NCBI RefSeq assembly: GCF_900103345.1
Contig: NZ_LT629702.1
Coordinates: 1,674,001-1,738,000, forward strand
Direction of reading: 5' to 3'
From: Pseudomonas azotoformans
Lineage (GTDB): Bacteria > Pseudomonadota > Gammaproteobacteria > Pseudomonadales > Pseudomonadaceae
DNA: 64,000 bases
Part shown: in pieces, positions 17,217 through 26,109 of the stretch
Layout of the letters: every line of letters begins with the position of its first letter
Position numbering within the stretch: position 1 is the first letter of the stretch
The notes under the pieces: generated by a model
Told to the model about the DNA's origin: nothing
What the model saw: the letters and a program-made list of their open reading frames with translations, nothing else
Databases searched by the model: none
Position numbers and translations under genes: made by a program

Positions 17217-17873
17217 TTATCCCAGGCGTATTGACAGTTCGATGTCATCGGCAAACGGTACAGACACGTAGCCGTTCTCCGGGGCGCGTACGTAGGTCAG
17301 GTATTCAGGGCAATAATCAGTGTTGTCCGCCACCACCAGCGCGCCGGGGCGCAGGTGCTTTTCTACCAGGCCCAGCACATCGCCATACAGCGTCTTGGCG
17401 CCGTCCAGCAGCAGCAAATCCACGCTGTCCGGCAGGTCGCTGGCCAGGGTGACCAACGCGTCGCCTTCGCGGATCTGGATCAGGTCACTCACCCCGCCCT
17501 CGATGAAGTGCTCACGCGCCAGGGCGATCTTCGAGGCTTCGAATTCGCTGCCGATCAGCACACCGCCGCCGTTGTCACGCAACGCAGCGGCGAGATGCAA
17601 GGTGGACAGGCCGAACGACGTGCCAAACTCCACAATCGCCCGCGCGTTGCTACTGCGCGCCAGCATATAAAGCAGCTTGCCAGTGTCCCGCGAGACCGGC
17701 AGCCACAGGTCCTTGAGCATTGAATACAGCGCCACGTATTCGGTCTTGCTGTGCATCAGTCGATCGCGTTCCTCCTTGGAAACCGATTTCACCAAGGGGC
17801 TGGTAGCGGCGCTGGCTTGGGTATACAGACGTTCGATCAGGGGCGCCAAAGGCGCAGTGGTCAGGCTCGACAT
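17217..17873 (-). CDS. Class I SAM-dependent O-methyltransferase
   Basis: 218 residues. The SAM-binding strand and loop read IVEFGTSFGLSTLHLA at about 85-100, then a strand ending in GSEFE, VDLLLLDGAKTLYGDV as the post-II acidic region, and GALVVADNTDY, the pattern of catechol-type O-methyltransferases (COG4122-like). ATG 17873 is chosen because the MSSLTT start begins family-like sequence; the extra upstream residues cover the operator. It is followed 15 bp later by the broken SDR gene and faces a TetR gene with a perfect palindrome in the shared promoter. Confidence 0.86.
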   Translation of the reverse strand: MSSLTTAPLAPLIERLYTQASAATSPLVKSVSKEERDRLMHSKTEYVALYSMLKDLWLPVSRDTGKLLYMLARSSNARAIVEFGTSFGLSTLHLAAALRDNGGGVLIGSEFEASKIALAREHFIEGGVSDLIQIREGDALVTLASDLPDSVDLLLLDGAKTLYGDVLGLVEKHLRPGALVVADNTDYCPEYLTYVRAPENGYVSVPFADDIELSIRLG

Positions 17874-17901
17874 AATTGATTTCCGTAGCGTTGGGACTAA
17901 G

Positions 17902-17921
17902 ATGCGACTAATTCGTCGCAT
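17902..17921. promoter_or_regulatory. Palindromic operator between methyltransferase and TetR genes
   Basis: ATGCGACTAATTCGTCGCAT is an inverted repeat with perfect 7-bp arms (ATGCGAC / GTCGCAT) and a 6-bp spacer. It lies in the 111-bp divergent region, the usual place and size for a TetR dimer site, so it probably mediates control of both the methyltransferase operon and the regulator itself. Confidence 0.75.
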
Positions 17922-17984
17922 TAAAAGTATGCGAGTGATTCCCCACCTTCGCTATTCGCATTCCTCCTGCGTCCGGAGCCCGGT

Positions 17985-18617
17985 ATGACCAGCCGCCAGA
18001 CCCCGCGTATTTCCACGCGCAAACAGCCACAACAGGCGCGCTCCACCGAGCTGGTGGCGGCAATTCTCGAAGCGGCTGTTCAGGTTTTGGCCAAGGAAGG
18101 CGCCACCCGTTTCACCACCGCACGGGTCGCGGAAAAGGCCGGCGTGAGCGTGGGGTCGGTGTACCAATACTTCCCCAACAAGGCGGCGATTCTGTTCCGG
18201 TTGCAGAGTGATGAGTGGCAACAGACCACCCGGATGCTGCGCAATATCCTGGAGAAACATACCGAAGCACCGCTGGATCGCCTGCGCAAACTGGTGCACG
18301 CCTTCATCCTGTCGGAATGCGAAGAGGCGCAGATGCGCGGGGCGTTGAACGATGCGGCGCCGCTCTATCGCGATGCGCCGGAAGCGCTGGAAGTCCGGGC
18401 GGCAAGCCGAGAGACTTTCGACGCATTCATGCTGGAGTTACTGCCGCAGGTCTCTGAGCAGACACGCGCGCTGGCCTGCGACCTGATTCGAGCCACGCTC
18501 AGTTCGGTGGGCAAGGATTTCTCTTGCAGCCCACGCACGGCGCAAGAAATCGCTGTGTATTCCGAGGGGATGGCTGATATGTTTCGCGCCTATGTGAATG
18601 CGCTTAACCATCCCTGA
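17985..18617 (+). CDS. TetR/AcrR-family transcriptional regulator
   Basis: 210 residues. The N-terminal HTH (ILEAAVQVLAKEGATRFTTA, VAEKAGVSVGSVYQYFPNKA) is canonical TetR; the ligand-binding C-terminal part is helical and variable. It is divergent from the methyltransferase / SDR / MFS set, with a 20-bp palindrome between them, so it likely represses that set and itself. The effector is unknown. Neighbouring efflux and methyltransfer functions suggest response to a small organic compound (inference). Confidence 0.92.
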   Translation: MTSRQTPRISTRKQPQQARSTELVAAILEAAVQVLAKEGATRFTTARVAEKAGVSVGSVYQYFPNKAAILFRLQSDEWQQTTRMLRNILEKHTEAPLDRLRKLVHAFILSECEEAQMRGALNDAAPLYRDAPEALEVRAASRETFDAFMLELLPQVSEQTRALACDLIRATLSSVGKDFSCSPRTAQEIAVYSEGMADMFRAYVNALNHP

Positions 18618-18646
18618 AGCGCTCTCCCTCCAGCAAAGGACTGCAG

Positions 18647-19438
18647 ATGAATTTCTTCAAGAAACTGTTCGGCTCGTCAAAAACAATCGATACCCCAGTG
18701 GTTGAAGTGGACTCCACCGACCCCGACAGCGCCAACCTGGCCGCACGCCTGGCCAGTGCCGAATGCCTGGACCGCCACTGGCAGTCTGTTGGCACTGTCG
18801 AACAGGACGTCCTCGCCTACCTGATCAGCCCAAGCTTCACCGGCGGCCCTTACTGGCCGTCCACGCGCCAGGCCTACCGCGTGGTACGCCGCGCCAACAG
18901 CATCGTGCTGGCGACCGAAGGGTTATCCGACCCGTTCGACGACGCCGAAGGCCTCGGCAATGGCTTCGAAATGGAACTGTTCCTGGAAACCCCCGACATC
19001 CCCGAAAACGTTCGAGGCACATTGGGCGACGTCGACCCGCTACGCCGTAGCTGGGCATTCGAACTGCTCGAACACGTCGCCAAAACCGTCGCCAACGCCG
19101 GCGGCATCACCCATCAATTGGAAAGCCATGGCGTCCTCTCCTTGGAACTGCCCGGCTTCAGCCAGTCGCACCTGATGAGCGATCAACTGCCCAACCTGTT
19201 CGTCACCGCAGACGACGCCACCGGCGTCCTGCTGGGCGGCCCTGCCCCGGACTTCCCTACCCGCCTCGACGACATGCCGCTCTCACCGGTGCAATTGGTA
19301 CCGGTGGTGTTGATCACGGCGGCGGAGCTTAAATATGTGCGTGAAGGTGGGCGCGCGGCGCGGGAGGATCTGGTGGCACGGTTGCAGGCGGCGGGGGTTG
19401 GGCATGTGAGTTGCGTTGGTCGGGAGAGTTTGGTTTAG
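18647..19438 (+). CDS. Hypothetical protein with suppressor-of-fused-like (SUFU) features
   Basis: 263 soluble residues; AAAGGA precedes the ATG. Residues about 85-150 (IVLATEGLSDPFDD, GNGFEMELFLET, then SWAFELLEHVAKTV) and 160-235 (LSLELPGFSQSH, then a strand-rich region) resemble the bacterial SUFU-like domain, frequent in stand-alone proteins and in toxin-immunity families. The likeness is by pattern only. It begins 29 bp after the TetR gene but is probably independent. No enzyme motif is visible. Confidence 0.6.
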   Translation: MNFFKKLFGSSKTIDTPVVEVDSTDPDSANLAARLASAECLDRHWQSVGTVEQDVLAYLISPSFTGGPYWPSTRQAYRVVRRANSIVLATEGLSDPFDDAEGLGNGFEMELFLETPDIPENVRGTLGDVDPLRRSWAFELLEHVAKTVANAGGITHQLESHGVLSLELPGFSQSHLMSDQLPNLFVTADDATGVLLGGPAPDFPTRLDDMPLSPVQLVPVVLITAAELKYVREGGRAAREDLVARLQAAGVGHVSCVGRESLV

Positions 19439-19586
19439 GTGTTTTCATGGGTGACGGAAATAGCTGCCTCTCGCGACGGGCAGAAAACAGGCCACAAGGA
19501 GCCTGTCGGATGCCGCCGGGAAATCAGGGAAAATTCAGTGAGGCCAACTTGGGAAGCACACATCAGGCTCTCCATACTGGCCTTCC

Positions 19587-20093
19587 ATGGTGGCAAATAG
19601 AGCGCAAAATATGCCCGTTACACCCAATCAAAATTCCCCAGTCATTTTGGTCCCAGCTCAACAAGACGACTTGGACAATCTCGTAGCCATTCGAATTGAG
19701 GCTATGCGTGAAAGTCTGGAGCGCGTCGGGCGATTTGATCCGGTTCGCGCGCGCGAGCGGTTTCTTAGTGGTTTCGAAGCTCGCAACACACACTACATAG
19801 AGGTATCTGGAGAGAGAGTTGGTTTTGTAGTGGTCAAGCATCACCACAATGAACTCTTGCTCGACCACTTGTATGTGAGACCGAGCGCGCAAGGATCAGG
19901 GATAGGCTCTGTTGTTCTCACTCAGATTTTTAAAGTGGCGGATGCGGCTGCGCTCCCTATTAGAGTTGGAGCTCTCAAAGACAGCGCTTCGAATCGCTTT
20001 TATATCCGCCATGGCTTCCAATTCGTCGAAAGCAGTGAATTCGACAATTATTATGTTCGTCAGAGCGTTCTGGCGGTTGGCCCAGCTTGCTAG
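19587..20093 (+). CDS. GNAT-family N-acetyltransferase
   Basis: 168 residues. The acetyl-CoA-binding motif A reads LDHLYVRPSAQGSGIGSVVL (R/Q-x-x-G-x-G type), with NRFYIRHGFQFVESSEFDNY as motif B. Base composition is clearly more AT-rich than the neighbours (codons such as AGA, ATA, TTA), suggesting recent acquisition. ATG 19587 and 19611 are both possible starts; neither has a strong ribosome site. The 148-bp gap before it holds nothing I recognise. Confidence 0.85.
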   Translation: MVANRAQNMPVTPNQNSPVILVPAQQDDLDNLVAIRIEAMRESLERVGRFDPVRARERFLSGFEARNTHYIEVSGERVGFVVVKHHHNELLLDHLYVRPSAQGSGIGSVVLTQIFKVADAAALPIRVGALKDSASNRFYIRHGFQFVESSEFDNYYVRQSVLAVGPAC

Positions 20094-20121
20094 CTGGGAC
20101 AGGCGAAATGCCCCTTTTCTA

Positions 20122-21618
20122 TTAGGTTCTTAACGCAGTTGCCAGCCGTACCATCGCCGTTTCGATCTCATGATCAGTCAAGGACGCGTACCCCAACAGC
20201 CAACCCTGTGTCTTCTTATCGCCAGCGTACAACCGGCTCAGCCCCGAAAGCTGCACATTCGCGCTCGCCGCCTGGCGAATGGTTTTTTCTTCCGACCAAC
20301 CCTCGGCAAGCAGACAAGGGATCTGCAGCCCGCCTTGGGGGCGCAGCGCGGTGACTATCCCGTCCAGGTGCTTGCCAATCGCATCGATTGTGGCGGTGCG
20401 GCGTGCGGCATAGAGTTTGCGCATGGCGCGGACATGGGCGTTGTAATGGCCATCCTCCATAAAGCGCGCCAGGGTCAGTTGCAACACTTGTGGTGTGTGG
20501 CCGTCCATGATGCTGCGCGCGTAAGTAAAGGTCTTGACCAACTCATGGGGCAGTATCATGTAGCCCATTCGCAGCCCCGGGTAGAGCGTTTTGCTGAAGG
20601 TGCCCAGGTAGATCGTGCGCCGGTGCTTGTCCAGGCCTTGCACGCAGGCTGTCGGATGCCCGTCGTAGTGAAACTCGCTGTCGTAGTCGTCTTCGATGAT
20701 CCACTTGCCCTGCTCCGCTGCCCAGTTGATCAGTTCAAGCCGGCGCTCCAGCGGCAACGTCGCGCCCGTGGGGTATTGATGAGACGGTGTGACATACACG
20801 CAGTTGGCGCCGCTGCGGTCTGCCCGCAGCAATTGCGTGCGGATGCCCAGTTCATCGACGTCAATGCCGACGACCTTGGCTTGCGCCGCTTCAAAGGCTT
20901 TCCTGGCACCGAAATAGCCCGGATTTTCCAGCAGGATCGATTGACCGGCGTCCACCAATAACAGCGCACACAGGAACAGCGCCTGGCGCGTACTGCTCAA
21001 CACCAGGATCTGGTCCGGGGAGCATTGGGCCCCGCGCTCGAGGTTCAAGTAGGTGGCGATGGCCTTGCGCAGCGGTGCGGCGCCCTGGGGGTCGCCATGC
21101 AGTAGCACGTTGGCGCGATGGTCCTTCATGACCTGGCGTTGCAGGCGCTCCCACACGTCGATGGGGAACGTGCGGGTTTCCGGCAGGCCGGTCGCAAACG
21201 CGGTGACCACCTGCTGGTCGCTGACGCCGCCACTGTTGAAAATCATCCGCCCGCGCAGGCTCAATCCGGCCCTTGGCACCTCCTCCCGGTGGTTGATGTC
21301 TTGGGTTTTGCTACGCCTGCGTGCTACGCCATGCAGTTGGGTGCCAAGCGCTTCGCACACATAGCTGCCCGCCCCCTCACGCCGCACGATGAAGCCATCG
21401 CGATGCAATTGCACATATGCGTTCTCCACCGTGTCGCGCGCAACGCCGAGCGACTTCGCCAAAGTCCGGGTAGACGGTAACTTCAGACCGGGATCAAGGG
21501 CGCCATCGAGGATCAACGCCCGCAGCGCGCGCTGAATCCGCTGGTGCAGATCCAACAACTTGAGCTCGGCATCGTCGAGTCGCATTTTCAGCGTATCCAA
21601 CTCGAAGGTTTTTGCCAT
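20122..21618 (-). CDS. MocR/GntR-type regulator with aminotransferase-like PLP domain
   Basis: 498 residues. Residues about 10-80 are a GntR winged helix (LKLPSTRTLAKSLGVARDTVENAY). The rest is a fold-type I aminotransferase domain, with EDDYDSEFHYDG and TFSKTLYPGLRMGY carrying the PLP Lys at about 341. MocR regulators use bound PLP or a derivative to sense metabolites and usually control a divergent gene, here benE 103 bp away. The ATG at 21618 starts the conserved part; the longer frame runs through the shared promoter. Confidence 0.92.
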   Translation of the reverse strand: MAKTFELDTLKMRLDDAELKLLDLHQRIQRALRALILDGALDPGLKLPSTRTLAKSLGVARDTVENAYVQLHRDGFIVRREGAGSYVCEALGTQLHGVARRRSKTQDINHREEVPRAGLSLRGRMIFNSGGVSDQQVVTAFATGLPETRTFPIDVWERLQRQVMKDHRANVLLHGDPQGAAPLRKAIATYLNLERGAQCSPDQILVLSSTRQALFLCALLLVDAGQSILLENPGYFGARKAFEAAQAKVVGIDVDELGIRTQLLRADRSGANCVYVTPSHQYPTGATLPLERRLELINWAAEQGKWIIEDDYDSEFHYDGHPTACVQGLDKHRRTIYLGTFSKTLYPGLRMGYMILPHELVKTFTYARSIMDGHTPQVLQLTLARFMEDGHYNAHVRAMRKLYAARRTATIDAIGKHLDGIVTALRPQGGLQIPCLLAEGWSEEKTIRQAASANVQLSGLSRLYAGDKKTQGWLLGYASLTDHEIETAMVRLATALRT

Positions 21619-21721
21619 GTGGTCTGGTCGACTCCGCAAAAGTGTAGGGGCCCAACATACCATTTCAGACCTATAAATGGCGCCTCCCCCAAGCACCTGA
21701 CTTTGCAAGGAGCAAAGCAAC

Positions 21722-22972
21722 ATGGCCTCTTCCAACGCCCACTCGCCCATTCGACTACGCGACCTTATCCATCCGATTGTCGCTGGGCTGATTTCAGTCA
21801 TCGTCAACTATGGCGGCACGTTCATTCTGATTTTCCAGGCCGCCAAGGTTGCCGGCTTGAGCCCTGAGCTCACGGCTTCGTGGGTGTGGTCGGTATCCAT
21901 CGGCGTGGGCATTACCGGGCTCATTCTCAGTTGGCTGACCCGTGAACCGATCATCACCGCCTGGTCGACACCTGCGGCGGCGTTTCTGGTGGTGGCACTC
22001 GGAACCACGCCCTATGCCGAAGCGATTGGTGCGTACATCCTTTCCGCGGCCGCCTTCGTGCTGCTGGGTTTGTCAGGGCAGTTCGAAAAAGTCATCCGCC
22101 TGATTCCCCCTGGCGTGGCCGCAGGATTGTTGGCCGGTATCCTGCTGAAATTCGGTATCGGCGCGTTCGGCGGTATGAGCGTCGACCCGGTATTGGTCGG
22201 GCTGCTGATTGCCGCTTACGTGGTACTCAAGCGCTTTACCGCACGCTATGCGGTGGTGGGCATACTGGTGCTGGGGATGGCGTTTTTGCTGACTCAGGGG
22301 CGTGTGGATTTTTCGGGGCTGGCGTTGCAGTTCGCGGTCCCGGTCTTCACCCAGCCTGAGTTCTCGTTGAATGCCCTGCTCAGTGTCGCGCTGCCGTTGT
22401 TCCTGATCACCCTCACCGGCCAGTACATGCCAGGCATGCTGGTGCTTCGCAACGATGGTTTCAGCACCCGTGCCAATCCGATTCTGACCGTCACCGGGCT
22501 GGGTTCATTGCTCATGGCGCCCTTCGGCTCCCACGCGTTTAACCTCGCGGCGATTACGGCCGCCATTTGCACCGGCAAGGAAGCTGCGCAAGATCCGTCC
22601 AAGCGCTGGATCGCCGGGGTTGCAGCGGGCGTGTGCTACCTCGTGATCGGGATTTTCGGGGTCACCCTTGCAGCGGTGTTCATGGTGCTCCCGGCAACGT
22701 TCATCACGACTCTGGCCGGCCTGGCCTTGCTGGGCACGATCGGCGCCAGCATCGCCAGCGCCATGGCCGACAGTCAATCCCGCGAAGCGTCACTGATCAC
22801 CTTCCTGGCCTGCGCCGCCAACATCACGGTGTTTGGCATCGGTGGGGCGTTCTGGGGATTGTTGATTGGCCTGGGGGCGTACGCCGTACTCAACGGGCGC
22901 TGGTCGCTGCGTGAGTCGGGTGTTGGTTCTGCCGTCAAACCTGGCGTAGCGACTAAGGACGTCGCTAACTGA
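21722..22972 (+). CDS. benE: BenE-family benzoate/H+ symporter-type transporter
   Basis: 416 residues, about 12 hydrophobic segments. Characteristic stretches are SVIVNYGGTFILIFQAA near the start, PPGVAAGLLAGILLKFG, and PFGSHAFNLAAITAAICTG. The family imports benzoate or related aromatic acids, but members without neighbouring benABCD, as here, may carry other substrates. AAGGAG precedes the ATG. Likely regulated by the divergent MocR protein. A hairpin follows at 23049-23092. Confidence 0.88.
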   Translation: MASSNAHSPIRLRDLIHPIVAGLISVIVNYGGTFILIFQAAKVAGLSPELTASWVWSVSIGVGITGLILSWLTREPIITAWSTPAAAFLVVALGTTPYAEAIGAYILSAAAFVLLGLSGQFEKVIRLIPPGVAAGLLAGILLKFGIGAFGGMSVDPVLVGLLIAAYVVLKRFTARYAVVGILVLGMAFLLTQGRVDFSGLALQFAVPVFTQPEFSLNALLSVALPLFLITLTGQYMPGMLVLRNDGFSTRANPILTVTGLGSLLMAPFGSHAFNLAAITAAICTGKEAAQDPSKRWIAGVAAGVCYLVIGIFGVTLAAVFMVLPATFITTLAGLALLGTIGASIASAMADSQSREASLITFLACAANITVFGIGGAFWGLLIGLGAYAVLNGRWSLRESGVGSAVKPGVATKDVAN

Positions 22973-23048
22973 GGCAAGTACCTGGTGCCGAGTAACGGTT
23001 CGCTCTCTGCCCACTCGCGATAGACAGGTTCGCTGTGAGTCGAGTAGT

Positions 23049-23092
23049 GTCTCGGGCGACTTTGCTCGAGCACCTTATCGAGCAAACGAGAC
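23049..23092 (+). terminator. Two-part hairpin, probable benE terminator
   Basis: A 9-bp perfect stem (TTTGCTCGA with TCGAGCAAA, 8-nt loop) is enclosed by a second 6-bp stem (GTCTCG with CGAGAC), separated on one side by a 6-nt bulge. It ends in CTTTAAAT, a poor U-tract. Lies 77 bp after the benE stop. Confidence 0.6.
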
Positions 23093-23147
23093 CTTTAAAT
23101 CAAACGTTGAATGAAACATCAATGCCGGCAACATGGCCGGAAAGAAA

Positions 23148-23417
23148 ATGCATTTCAAAGATGGCGACAAGGTAAAAATCAAGCCGCACGTGTGGTGGCC
23201 GAATGGCGGGGTTGGAGTGATTTCGCTACCGCCAGAATCTGTAAATGAAGCCTTGGAGGACAAGGTGGAATTTACTGGAATCCAACGAACCATTACTGGG
23301 AAAGACAGCGTTATTACCAGTGCATGGGTTAATTTTGATGAACCTGCCATGGATTGCAGTGATGACGGCCCCTACACGGGTGGAGAGGTTTCCATGGAGT
23401 ATTTGGAGCACCTATAA
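23148..23417 (+). CDS. Small hypothetical protein, SH3-like N-terminus
   Basis: 89 residues from ATG 23148, chosen for the purine-rich GGAAAG just upstream; an ATG at 23133 in frame would add five residues. HFKDGDKVKIKPHVWWPNGG looks like the first strands of a small beta-barrel (SH3/KOW-like). The rest is acidic (CSDDGPYTGGEVSMEYLEHL). AT-rich and flanked by other orphan genes. The size, acidity and lack of motif are compatible with an immunity or accessory protein, but no toxin gene is beside it. Function unknown. Confidence 0.6.
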   Translation: MHFKDGDKVKIKPHVWWPNGGVGVISLPPESVNEALEDKVEFTGIQRTITGKDSVITSAWVNFDEPAMDCSDDGPYTGGEVSMEYLEHL

Positions 23418-23427
23418 AACCCTACGG

Positions 23428-23904
23428 TCATTGAACTGACCGTATCGATGTGATCGCCAGGAAGGTCGTCGGCCCCTCGGGACCGGACGGTCCCCGATAA
23501 CAGCCTTGCGCCTGGAGGTGGTGAACCGCTGCGGCAGTCAATTCCCAGGCCATGCTTTCGTCTTGAATCGAAAAGGCCTGGTCATTGCCAAACAGGTCAA
23601 ACCCGGTGATGGCTTGAAGCTGTTTCAGTGGCAGTGCTGCTTCGCGCAAGGCAGGGTCTACGCTGGGGTTGCTCCAGGCCCATTTCCAGGTATTGAACTT
23701 GCCCGAGTAGCTGCCGATGCTCACGACGTCTGCCACCACGGCCAGCCTGTCACGGCTGTCGAAGAACTGGACACCCCCCGTGGATTGTTCGAACCACCAG
23801 CGGGCCATTTCGCCCAGCCCATACACCCGGCTCAACTCCGTTTGTTTTTGCGACAGCTCATCCATCACCTGCGCCAAAAAAGCTTCAAATTCATGGTCCG
23901 TCAT
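23428..23904 (-). CDS. DUF6882-like hypothetical protein
   Basis: 158 residues. The Trp-rich core SGKFNTWKWAWSNPS and the preceding FFDSRDRLAVVADVVSIG pattern correspond to the DUF6882 family of small cytoplasmic proteins of unknown function. No signal or membrane segment. GGGAG 6 bp upstream supports the ATG at 23904. It converges on the 89-residue gene with a 10-bp gap. Confidence 0.7.
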   Translation of the reverse strand: MTDHEFEAFLAQVMDELSQKQTELSRVYGLGEMARWWFEQSTGGVQFFDSRDRLAVVADVVSIGSYSGKFNTWKWAWSNPSVDPALREAALPLKQLQAITGFDLFGNDQAFSIQDESMAWELTAAAVHHLQAQGCYRGPSGPEGPTTFLAITSIRSVQ

Positions 23905-23940
23905 GGACGTCTCCCTGTTGTGCAGATTCAGACCATTGTT

Positions 23941-24522
23941 TTATTGATAAATAAATTGATACCCAACGATGTAAGAACCGATCTTGTTAGCGTGGGCCGT
24001 TACCCGCACCGCCGTCATGCCCCGCTGTATCTGATCATTCAAATCCGCTTTATTCGTGCACAGTTGAATCCAGCGCTCGGTAGTCACATCCTTGATCCAC
24101 AGGCCAGCCTCACAACGGCTCAGCTTTCCCAGCGCGGGCCCAGGGAAAGAGATTTCATAGGCTGACTCATAGTGAACGGTATCTCCCGGCAATAAGTAAG
24201 CAGCGACATCATACCCTTGTATGGAGCAAGCAAAACCGACGCAAAACCAGCCAAAAAAAGCGTCCATGGCGCTTTTCAGTGTTCTCCCGCCCCCGCCACG
24301 CAAGATGCCCCTGCAAGCGAAAACCAGTCCAACGACACAACCGATAGCGATATAGGTCGTCCACTCAGGGATCGACGGCATCAAAACGGTCCGCAGGCCG
24401 ATACGCGACGCCCAGAGCATATAAACGATCCACCCCCCAAGCAGCGCAAACGCGACCAACGTGATCGCGATCTTTCTTGATCTGTTTTCGAACGAAGGGT
24501 ATTTCACTTCTCGACTACTCAA
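23941..24522 (-). CDS. Hypothetical membrane protein (TTG start)
   Basis: 193 residues. Three hydrophobic segments are visible (about 18-36, 52-68 and 85-103), followed by an 85-residue soluble C-terminal part with Cys residues and strands. The TTG at 24522 is favoured over the GTG fifteen bases inside because GAGGT sits six bases before it, within the end of the upstream acetyltransferase gene; start and stop overlap, indicating translational coupling. No family recognised. Confidence 0.62.
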   Translation of the reverse strand: MSSREVKYPSFENRSRKIAITLVAFALLGGWIVYMLWASRIGLRTVLMPSIPEWTTYIAIGCVVGLVFACRGILRGGGGRTLKSAMDAFFGWFCVGFACSIQGYDVAAYLLPGDTVHYESAYEISFPGPALGKLSRCEAGLWIKDVTTERWIQLCTNKADLNDQIQRGMTAVRVTAHANKIGSYIVGYQFIYQ

Positions 24523-25067
24523 TGATTGACCTCAGGGTGTACTCCGTATGATGCAGCAAAAGCCAACCGATACCTGACTTCTTCCAGTGTTGCACCGCCC
24601 CTCACGAGGTTACGCTCAGTGCCTGGCTCCGCGACACACCCTGCCCGGCGATAAAACCGTATAGCTCGTTCATTACGGCTCAACACCCAAAGCGTCAGAC
24701 CCTGATAGCCCTGTTCGCTCAGATACTCGACGCCCACCCTCCATAACGCCAGCCCAACGCCGGTTTGCCAGTACCCGGCCAGCACATAGATGGCCATGAC
24801 CTCACCGGTGTTGGTACCCGCAGCCTCCTCGTCACGGCTGGCACCGACCGATATCCAACCGACCACCTGCCCGCCCACCTCCGCGACCCAAACCTTGGAC
24901 TCGTCCGCTTCAATCGAGCGCATCCAAAAGGACTCACGCTGCGCCAGGGTGGCTTGCAGCCCGCTCAAATACTCGGCAGGCATCAGGTCACGATAGGCGT
25001 CCTGCCAACTGCTGATATGCACCTGGGCAATGGCCCTTGCGTCGTCGGGTAATGCCTTGCGGATCAT
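24519..25067 (-). CDS. GNAT-family N-acetyltransferase
   Basis: 182 residues of a full GNAT fold: IRKALPDDARAIAQVHISSW at the start (motif C), VMAIYVLAGYWQTGVGLALW as acetyl-CoA motif A (the usual Arg/Gln-x-x-Gly pattern is altered to YWQTGVG), and LWVLSRNERAIRFYRRAGC as motif B. Substrate unknown. Coupled by overlap to the downstream membrane-protein gene. Confidence 0.88.
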   Translation of the reverse strand: MIRKALPDDARAIAQVHISSWQDAYRDLMPAEYLSGLQATLAQRESFWMRSIEADESKVWVAEVGGQVVGWISVGASRDEEAAGTNTGEVMAIYVLAGYWQTGVGLALWRVGVEYLSEQGYQGLTLWVLSRNERAIRFYRRAGCVAEPGTERNLVRGGATLEEVRYRLAFAASYGVHPEVNH

Positions 25068-25229
25068 GTCGGTATTCCTTTTTCGAGCAATGGCCTTCCA
25101 GTAAACCCACGCCTCATGACCGTTTATATTCGCCGGGTGGCGACGGGGCTATCCGGCATCGAACAAATCGCTGTCTGGGCCCACAGGTTGGCTGATATGT
25201 TGCGAGCCTCACGAGCAAAGGGATACGCC

Positions 25230-25790
25230 ATGCCAACGTTAGCCAGCAACGCCGCACTGCTGATCATCGACATGCAGCAAGGCATGAACCAGCCGAAGCT
25301 TGGCCGCCGCAACAACCCCGGCGCCGAAGCGCAGATACTGCGCCTGCTGCAGGCGTGGCGGCAGTCCAACTGCCCAGTGGTGCATATCCGCCACATGTCC
25401 CGCTCGCCCGACTCGGTGTTCTGGCCGGGCCAGCCGGGTTGCGAGTTCCAGCCGGCGCTGCAACCGCTGGCGCATGAGCATGTGGTGGAGAAGAACGTTC
25501 CGGATGCCTTCACGGCCACGGGGCTGGAGCGCTGGTTGCATGCGCGTGGGATCCGCCAACTGGTGATCGTCGGCGTGATCACCAACAACTCGGTCGAGTC
25601 CACGGCACGTTCGGGCGGCAACCTCGGTTTTGAGGTGACGGTGGTTGCCGACGCCTGCTACACCTTCGATCAAACCGACTTGTCCGGGCGCCTGTGGCCA
25701 GCCGAGGATGTGCATGGGTTGTCCCTGAGCAACCTGGCGATGGACTATGCCGGGGTTTTGGAGACCACTGAAATCCTCGATGGGTTGTGA
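25230..25790 (+). CDS. Isochorismatase-family cysteine hydrolase
   Basis: 186 residues. LLIIDMQQGM supplies the catalytic Asp, KNVPDAFTATGLERWL the Lys, and VIVGVITNNSVESTARSG occupies the nucleophile loop. The usual Cys there (family VTxxCVxxTA) reads NNSVEST: the Cys position is Ser, so hydrolase activity is uncertain. Start at 25230 because the conserved part begins there; the in-frame upstream extension has no ribosome site. The remnant of a FAD oxidase gene follows two bases after the stop, suggesting a former operon. Confidence 0.85.
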   Translation: MPTLASNAALLIIDMQQGMNQPKLGRRNNPGAEAQILRLLQAWRQSNCPVVHIRHMSRSPDSVFWPGQPGCEFQPALQPLAHEHVVEKNVPDAFTATGLERWLHARGIRQLVIVGVITNNSVESTARSGGNLGFEVTVVADACYTFDQTDLSGRLWPAEDVHGLSLSNLAMDYAGVLETTEILDGL

Positions 25791-25792
25791 GC

Positions 25793-26109
25793 ATGACGCA
25801 TGAGACCGGCAAGCGAATCGTGGTGATTGGCGCGGGTATCGTCGGCGCATCCGTGGCCTACCATTTGGCCCACTCGGGCCGCCAATCACCCACGTGGGGC
25901 TTCGCCCGACTCCAGCGGATAGCATCCCCATCATCGGCTACCTGCCAACCGTCGGTGGAGTCTACGTGTGCGCCATGCACCCAGGCGTGGTACTGGCACG
26001 CGTGGTGAGCCGGCTGGCCAGTGAAGAGATCATGGACAACACCCTCTTCGATGCGCTTGAACCCTGCCGTTCCAGTCGATTCGTTCAAGGGCTGACGCCC
26101 GCATCCTGA
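25793..26109 (+). pseudogene. FAD-dependent oxidoreductase (DAO family) remnant with internal deletion
   Basis: The first 30 codons give the dinucleotide-binding start RIVVIGAGIVGASVAYHLAH of a D-amino-acid-oxidase-type flavoenzyme. At about 25880-25893 the sequence jumps, out of frame, to the C-terminal end of the same family (VGLRPTPADSIPIIGYLPTV, then MHPGVVLARVVSRL). Some 300 middle residues are missing. One deletion explains both the loss and the frame change. The end overlaps the convergent NUDIX gene by 25 bp. Confidence 0.85.
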
